DNA of 12,035 bases, from contig JAEWEX010000382.1 of NCBI GenBank assembly GCA_023389135.1, forward strand, positions 1-12,035, given 5' to 3'. The DNA comes from Pseudomonadota bacterium. GTDB taxonomy: Bacteria > Pseudomonadota > Alphaproteobacteria > Rhizobiales > Methylopilaceae. Position 1 is the stretch's first letter, and each line of letters opens with the position of its first letter. Below, piece after piece: positions 8,735 through 12,035 of this stretch. The translations under genes were made by a program, and so were the position numbers. The notes under the pieces are model-generated. The model saw only the letters and a list, made by a program, of their open reading frames with translations, was not told the DNA's origin and did not search any database.

Positions 8735-9231
8735 GGCCGCGCGGCGCGGCCGGGCGCGTCGTCCTCGACGATCTCGAAGCGGTGACGGCACCGCTGGTAC
8801 TCGCCCGTGCGGAACTGACTGTGGCGACCGCCGGACCCGGCTTCACCGAACTGACCGCCGACATCGCAGACTGGATCGCCGGACGGGGCCTCGCCTGCGG
8901 CGCGCTCCTGGTGTTCTGCCGGCACACCTCGGCTTCGCTCACCATCCAGGAGAATGCCGACCCCGACGTGCGAGCGGATCTGACGACGGCGCTGGAGCGC
9001 CTGGCGCCGCAGGACGGCGGCTGGACCCACACCGCCGAGGGGCCCGACGACATGCCGGCCCACGTGAAGGCCATGCTGACTGCGGCCAGCCTGACGGTGC
9101 CGGTGGCGGACGGCCGCCTCGGGCTCGGCACCTGGCAGGGCATCTACCTGATCGAGCACCGCCATGCGCCCCACCGACGCAAGGTGACGATGCAGTTCCA
9201 GGGAACAGCCGGCGCCGATCAGAAGCGGTGA
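8731..9231 (+). CDS. yjbQ: YjbQ / UPF0047 family protein
   Basis: This 166-residue protein belongs to the widespread YjbQ family, often labelled secondary thiamine-phosphate synthase because some members can replace ThiE weakly; the physiological role is unsettled. Clear family signatures are PGFTELTADI (36-45), HTSASLTIQENADPDVRADL (65-84) with conserved H65, E74 and N75, DMPAHVK (107-113) with H111, and GTWQGIYLIEHR near the end. Family members are usually about 140 residues and start close to residue 27 here, so there is an N-terminal extension of about 26 residues. The ATG overlaps the stop of the preceding gene as ATGA, which supports translational coupling and this start; a GTG at 8782 is the alternative. 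Its end overlaps the convergent beta-barrel gene by 13 bases. Confidence 0.92.
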   Translation: MRPRGAAGRVVLDDLEAVTAPLVLARAELTVATAGPGFTELTADIADWIAGRGLACGALLVFCRHTSASLTIQENADPDVRADLTTALERLAPQDGGWTHTAEGPDDMPAHVKAMLTAASLTVPVADGRLGLGTWQGIYLIEHRHAPHRRKVTMQFQGTAGADQKR

Positions 9232-9860
9232 CGGTAGCCGACGGTGACGACGTTGGAGCCGGTGGACACGTCCCACATCAGGCCGTAGCCGCTGGAGCGG
9301 TGATGGACGCGCAGCACCAGCTCGTGGGTATCGCGGTCGGGAAGCGCGAAGGTGATCTCCGGCGACAGGTAATGCAGCCAGCGGGCAGCGCCGCGGTCGG
9401 TCGCGCCGGCCTCGGAGTCCGGGAGGCGGGACGCATAGTGCAGCCCGGTGCTGACCGCGACGGTGGTCCGGATCAAATGGTTCCACGGAAAGCCGTCGAA
9501 GCGCAGGAACACTGCGCCCCAGCCCTCTGCGGCGGCGTGCCCGTACCGCATGCCGAAGCGGCGGCCGGCGCCGAGCTCTGCCTCCACGGTCCAGTGGTCG
9601 AACAGCCGCACCAGCCGGCGCGACGCGGCGACGCCCACGAAGCGCGCACCGACATCGTCGCCGTCCACCTCCCATGGCGTGCCGAGCAGGGTCAGGAGGG
9701 TGGCGTTGCCGGTGTCGACGCCGCCGAACGCCATGACCGACCATCTCGGCTCGTCCAGCATCACCGGATCGAACCAGTTCACGGCCGGCGCGACCGTCTG
9801 GGACCGTGCCGGCGCCAGCCCCGCCAGGACCGCCATAACCACGACTGCAACCCGGATCAT
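9219..9860 (-). CDS. Secreted outer-membrane beta-barrel candidate with H-x-S-S motif
   Basis: From the ATG at 9860 the protein has 213 residues. MIRVAVVVMAVLAGLAPARS is a textbook Sec signal peptide with cleavage expected around residues 20-22; the frame extends nine codons upstream to a TTG but the ATG gives the better leader. The mature part alternates polar and hydrophobic residues in strand-like runs rich in Tyr, Trp and Phe, and the chain ends in GYRHRF with a terminal phenylalanine, the usual outer-membrane insertion signal. Near the C-terminus LRVHHRSSGYGL (H187-x-S189-S190) recalls the H-x-S-N motif of PagL-type lipid A deacylases, but I see no glutamate at the expected catalytic spacing. 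It could be a remote PagL/acyloxyacyl-hydrolase relative or an unrelated small barrel. Its 3' end overlaps yjbQ by 13 bases. Confidence 0.8.
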   Translation of the reverse strand: MIRVAVVVMAVLAGLAPARSQTVAPAVNWFDPVMLDEPRWSVMAFGGVDTGNATLLTLLGTPWEVDGDDVGARFVGVAASRRLVRLFDHWTVEAELGAGRRFGMRYGHAAAEGWGAVFLRFDGFPWNHLIRTTVAVSTGLHYASRLPDSEAGATDRGAARWLHYLSPEITFALPDRDTHELVLRVHHRSSGYGLMWDVSTGSNVVTVGYRHRF

Positions 9861-10044
9861 CCGACCCGCGCTCCACGCATCACACAAGCCGGCGCACGGA
9901 CGACGCCCGCAGCCTCAACGCCACTGCCATTCGCGATCAAGAAGACGATTCCGAGCCGATATCGTTACTGTGAAGGACCGGCGCTGGCAATCTCGCCTTT
10001 CGTCCGCCGCGTACACCGTGAACGTGACGCTTCCGGAGATCCCC

Positions 10045-10344
10045 ATGACCGCGCTGAGAGCCGCCCTCGTCCTCCTGTCGCTGGGCCTCGCCGCCATGAT
10101 CCTGTCGGCGTCCGGGAGCGCGTCGTTCACGGCGAGCTTCGGCGCGGTTCTGGCCGATGCCTGGGGGCGGGTGGCGATCGCCGACCTCTATCTGGGCTTC
10201 CTGATGCTGGCAGCCATCATCGCGCTGGTGGAGCGCCGCGGGCGGGCCATCGCGTGGATCGTGGCGCTGTTCGTGCTGGGCAACGTGGTCGGCGCGCTGT
10301 GGCTCGCGTTCCGGCTGCCGCTGCTGGTGCGCAGGCTCGGCTGA
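10045..10344 (+). CDS. Small inner-membrane protein, three predicted helices
   Basis: A 99-residue hydrophobic protein starting MTALRAALVLLSLGLAA. The start has GGAG six bases upstream (10035-10038). Hydrophobic segments at about residues 4-22, 44-62 and 68-92 are separated by the short charged turn VERRGR (63-68). The motif IADLYLGFL followed by a second LGNVVGALW segment resembles DUF1475-type proteins of unknown function; this is from memory of the pattern and unproven. The same frame stays open far upstream, but that part reads through the antisense of the beta-barrel gene and is not coding. The stop lies 4 bases from the stop of the convergent gene at 10349. Confidence 0.75.
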   Translation: MTALRAALVLLSLGLAAMILSASGSASFTASFGAVLADAWGRVAIADLYLGFLMLAAIIALVERRGRAIAWIVALFVLGNVVGALWLAFRLPLLVRRLG

Positions 10345-10348
10345 GCCG

Positions 10349-10723
10349 TCAGCCGGCGGCGCGCAGCAGCGAGAACAGCAGCGCCAGCACCCATAGCGCC
10401 ACCGCGAAGCCGGCGGTGATGTGCGCGAACCGCAGGTAGACGTCCGCGAGCACGGTCCCGAACGCCCACTGGGCGTGCTCCTCCCGCGGGCGCTTCTGCG
10501 GGTCGAGCATGATCCACACCTCGGTGCGCTTGTATGGTCGCATCGGGGCGGTGCGGGCCTTCCACATCAGGATCAGCGTCATGACGGTGACCATGATGCC
10601 GCCCGCCTGCATGGCGCGCACCACGTCATGGGCGAAGCCCACCATGGTGCAGGAGATGCCGAGGGTTGCGAAACCGCAGGCCCGGGCAACCGAGCCGACG
10701 GCGAGGCTGCGCAGTTCTTCCAT
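10349..10723 (-). CDS. Conserved hypothetical membrane protein with YKRTEVW motif
   Basis: The chosen start (ATG at 10723, 124 residues) has GGAG five bases upstream; a second ATG at 10744 adds seven residues but has a weaker site. Predicted helices lie at about residues 15-33, 36-54 and 100-120. A conserved-looking cytoplasmic or periplasmic segment between helices two and three contains RPYKRTEVWIML (62-73), followed by a charged stretch and TVLADVYLRFAH. I recall similar uncharacterised alphaproteobacterial proteins with the YRRTEVW motif, but no function. It is 78 bases downstream of the next minus-strand gene, so it may be the third gene of that operon or have its own promoter. Confidence 0.75.
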   Translation of the reverse strand: MEELRSLAVGSVARACGFATLGISCTMVGFAHDVVRAMQAGGIMVTVMTLILMWKARTAPMRPYKRTEVWIMLDPQKRPREEHAQWAFGTVLADVYLRFAHITAGFAVALWVLALLFSLLRAAG

Positions 10724-10801
10724 GGCGGCTCCGCTCCCATCCATCCCGGAATGCGACCAAAGTCTAACGCTGCTGCCCCCGCGCGGGTTCAGTGTGGAGC
10801 G

Positions 10802-11122
10802 TCAGAAGCCGAAGCGGAAGAGGTTTCCGAAGGCCGGAAGGGCGATTGCCGCCGATGTGACCAGCCATATCCAGAGCGAGGTGGCGTTGGTGTCGCGGTT
10901 GCCGGTGGCGTGCTCGTAGATCGCGGCGGGGATGCCCGACACGATCAGGCAGGCGGTGGAGAACAGCAGCGACGAGAACAGGAACACCAGCGGCGTGACG
11001 CCGAAGAACAGCGCGCCCTCCAGCGCCGACACGAAGAAGAAGGCGAAGCCCAGCCAGGGGTGGAACAGCCCGCAGACGATGGCGAAGCCGACGATCGCGA
11101 AGATGAAGTGCTGGCGCTCCAT
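10802..11122 (-). CDS. Small multi-span membrane protein, unknown function
   Basis: A 106-residue protein that is mostly hydrophobic, with four likely membrane segments at about 6-20, 24-42, 44-64 and 83-101. The loop between the last two contains YEHATGNRDTNATS (69-82), the only strongly polar part. It is unusually rich in phenylalanine (for example FAFFFVSALEGALFF, 26-40). The start at 11122 has GAGG about 9 bases upstream, and it begins 9 bases after the preceding minus-strand gene, so the two are surely co-transcribed. I do not recognise the family; the pairing with a YggT-like neighbour suggests a small membrane complex, which is inference. Confidence 0.78.
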   Translation of the reverse strand: MERQHFIFAIVGFAIVCGLFHPWLGFAFFFVSALEGALFFGVTPLVFLFSSLLFSTACLIVSGIPAAIYEHATGNRDTNATSLWIWLVTSAAIALPAFGNLFRFGF

Positions 11123-11131
11123 GGGCCGGCC

Positions 11132-11443
11132 TCAGGACGGCGTCGCGGTGGGCAGCGCGCCGGCGGCGGCGAAGCCCACCACCAGCGCCGCCCGCAGCGC
11201 GAACATCCATACAACCGAGAAGGCGACCACGGCAGTGGCGGGCACGATTCCGGGCGTCGCCGCCGCCACCAGCCGCACCACCGGGTCGGTCAGCATCTCG
11301 AAGAAGCGCAGGATGTAGTTGGACGAGCCTGGCGGCACGATCAGGCCCAGCAGCAGCCGGCCGACCAGCGTGTACATCAGCATGGCCAGCACCAGGTTGG
11401 GGATCTGGAAGGGCCAGTTCTCGAGAAAGCCCGGCAGGGTCAT
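11132..11443 (-). CDS. Small membrane protein, YggT-like
   Basis: A 103-residue protein with two main hydrophobic segments (about 16-36 and 67-94) linked by SSNYILRFFEMLTDPVVRLV (40-59). The order helix, short amphipathic segment ending in TDPVVRLV, then helix is like YggT-family proteins, where a (T/L)(D/E)P motif precedes the second helix; similarity is by eye only. The start has GGAG five bases upstream in the context GGAGCCGCCATG, which is identical to the leader of the gene at 10723. A promoter candidate lies just upstream (11467-11495). It is first in a minus-strand unit with the 106-residue membrane protein 9 bases downstream. Confidence 0.75.
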   Translation of the reverse strand: MTLPGFLENWPFQIPNLVLAMLMYTLVGRLLLGLIVPPGSSNYILRFFEMLTDPVVRLVAAATPGIVPATAVVAFSVVWMFALRAALVVGFAAAGALPTATPS

Positions 11444-11466
11444 GGCGGCTCCGTCACATGCCCGTG

Positions 11467-11495
11467 GGATAGCGCGCGGGGCGCCGCCGCGGCAA
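11467..11495 (-). promoter_or_regulatory. Putative promoter of the small membrane-protein unit
   Basis: On the minus strand TTGCCG (11495-11490) and CTATCC (11472-11467) are 17 bases apart, close to the alphaproteobacterial sigma-70 pattern TTGAC / CTATAT. Transcription would start near 11459, giving a leader of roughly 16 bases. A promoter is needed here because the strong terminator at 11507-11534 isolates this unit from the symporter gene. Confidence 0.38.
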
Positions 11496-11506
11496 GCGTC
11501 CCGGCG

Positions 11507-11534
11507 AAAAGGGACGGGGCCCGAAGGCCCCGTC
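11507..11534 (-). terminator. Rho-independent terminator of the symporter gene
   Basis: On the minus strand GACGGGGCC, loop TTCG, GGCCCCGTC forms a 9-base-pair GC-rich stem closed by the extra-stable C(UUCG)G tetraloop, followed by CCTTTT. It starts 27 bases after the symporter stop codon (11562). All elements of an intrinsic terminator are present, although the T-tract is short and preceded by two C. Confidence 0.88.
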
Positions 11535-11561
11535 GATTGGCGTGTCAGTTTGCGCGCCCGA

Positions 11562-12035
11562 TCAGCTCGTGCTCTCGACCATGAGGGTCTTGCCGCGGGG
11601 CTTGCGAACCTCGTCGATGAAGTCCTGCATCTCCTGGGAGGGCGCAGGCGTCACCATGCTGACGAGGTACATCACCAGGAAGCCGACCGGCAGGCCGAAC
11701 AGCGCCGAGGAGATGTTGTTGACGTTGAACCAGCCGACCTTGGAGGCCAGCGTCGCGTCGGCGGTCGCCATGTTGGCCATGGCCGCAGCGACATCCACCA
11801 CCGGGGCCCCGGTGACCGGATTCAGGAGCGCGGTCATCCCGAAGGAGGACACGCCCATGGCCGGGAAGTACCGGGTGACGACCAGGTAGAACAGCGTCAG
11901 GAGGAAGCCCGCCGCGATGCCGGCGACGGCGCCCGCGGAGGTCGTTCGCTTGGACCACACGCCCAGCACCAGCGCCGGGAACAGTCCGCCCGCCGCGAGG
12001 CTGAACGCCCAGGAGACCATCGCCAGGATGTCCGC
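11562..12035 (-). CDS. Sodium:solute symporter (VC_2705/ActP-like), C-terminal part
   Basis: The frame enters at the right window edge (reading ADILAMVSWAFSLAAGG) and ends at 11562, giving the last 157 residues; the rest lies outside. The segment AFSLAAGGLFPALVLGVWSK followed by a second helix after TTSAGAVAGIAAGF is the typical late-helix pattern of the SSS family of sodium-driven carriers, in the cation/acetate symporter (ActP) branch. A further helix SALFGLPVGFLVMYLVSMV follows a long extracytoplasmic loop with NPVTG, and the tail DFIDEVRKPRGKTL is like the VC_2705 subgroup. It probably takes up acetate or a similar short organic acid with sodium, in the inner membrane. The partner small subunit (DUF4212), if present, would lie upstream beyond the window. 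A strong terminator follows. Confidence 0.88.
   Translation of the reverse strand, partial: ADILAMVSWAFSLAAGGLFPALVLGVWSKRTTSAGAVAGIAAGFLLTLFYLVVTRYFPAMGVSSFGMTALLNPVTGAPVVDVAAAMANMATADATLASKVGWFNVNNISSALFGLPVGFLVMYLVSMVTPAPSQEMQDFIDEVRKPRGKTLMVESTS

Noticed and set aside
9861..10044. Possible small gene or paired promoters in the spacer between the beta-barrel gene and the 99-residue membrane protein gene
   Set aside because: No frame with a ribosome site was seen, and the -10-like patches (near GATATCG around 9958) have no matching -35 at proper distance. I see only the ribosome site at 10035-10038.
8646..10439. 597-codon plus-strand frame and 386-codon minus-strand frame (8716-9876) across yjbQ and the beta-barrel gene
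   Set aside because: Both cross several real genes, are Arg/Gly-rich, and conflict with genes that have domains or a signal peptide.
10421..11584. 387-codon plus-strand frame across the small membrane-protein genes
   Set aside because: Rich in Gly, Arg, His, Glu and Gln and without domains; the minus strand gives three coherent hydrophobic proteins with ribosome sites.

Overview
This is a very GC-rich stretch with strong third-position G/C bias and purine-rich ribosome binding sites. Family content and codon style (a large Ala/Arg-rich coiled-coil gene, a DmdC-type 595-residue acyl-CoA dehydrogenase, a CtrA-like upstream site, a VC_2705/ActP-type symporter) point to an alphaproteobacterium. 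The genus cannot be named from the sequence. No tRNA, rRNA, CRISPR array, transposase or integrase was seen; it reads as ordinary chromosomal core with some uncharacterised genes.

Layout, left to right. (1) Bases 1-1631, minus strand: the first 543 codons of a long helical-repeat protein, open at the window edge. Its promoter region faces that of the beta-oxidation genes, and this 279-base divergent spacer holds a near-consensus CtrA box. (2) 1911-4950, plus strand: acyl-CoA dehydrogenase then thiolase. (3) 4975-5754, minus strand: a complete EAL-domain c-di-GMP phosphodiesterase, wedged convergently against the thiolase and divergently from the next gene. (4) 5850-8063, plus strand: a FadJ-type enoyl-CoA hydratase/3-hydroxyacyl-CoA dehydrogenase. 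(5) 8111-9231, plus strand: a DsbA-fold HCCA-isomerase-like protein and YjbQ, with a 4-base ATGA overlap. (6) 9219-9860, minus strand: a secreted outer-membrane beta-barrel candidate, overlapping the end of yjbQ tail to tail. (7) 10045-10344, plus strand: a small membrane protein. (8) 10349-11443, minus strand: three small membrane proteins, two of them 9 bases apart. (9) 11562-12035, minus strand: the C-terminal 157 residues of a sodium:solute symporter, closed by a strong UUCG-loop terminator.

How the genes work together: the dehydrogenase, FadJ and thiolase supply all four steps of a beta-oxidation turn, turning acyl-CoA into acetyl-CoA. The EAL gene splits the set and may link c-di-GMP turnover to this locus, although position alone does not prove it. 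The symporter at the right end probably imports a small organic acid such as acetate. The coiled-coil gene and its CtrA-like box suggest a cell-cycle or polarity role; that is inference. The most interesting features are the roughly 27-residue helical repeat in the coiled-coil protein, the CtrA-like site in front of it, the EAL gene with an N-terminal CxxC inside a fad locus, and the beta-barrel protein with an H-x-S-S motif.
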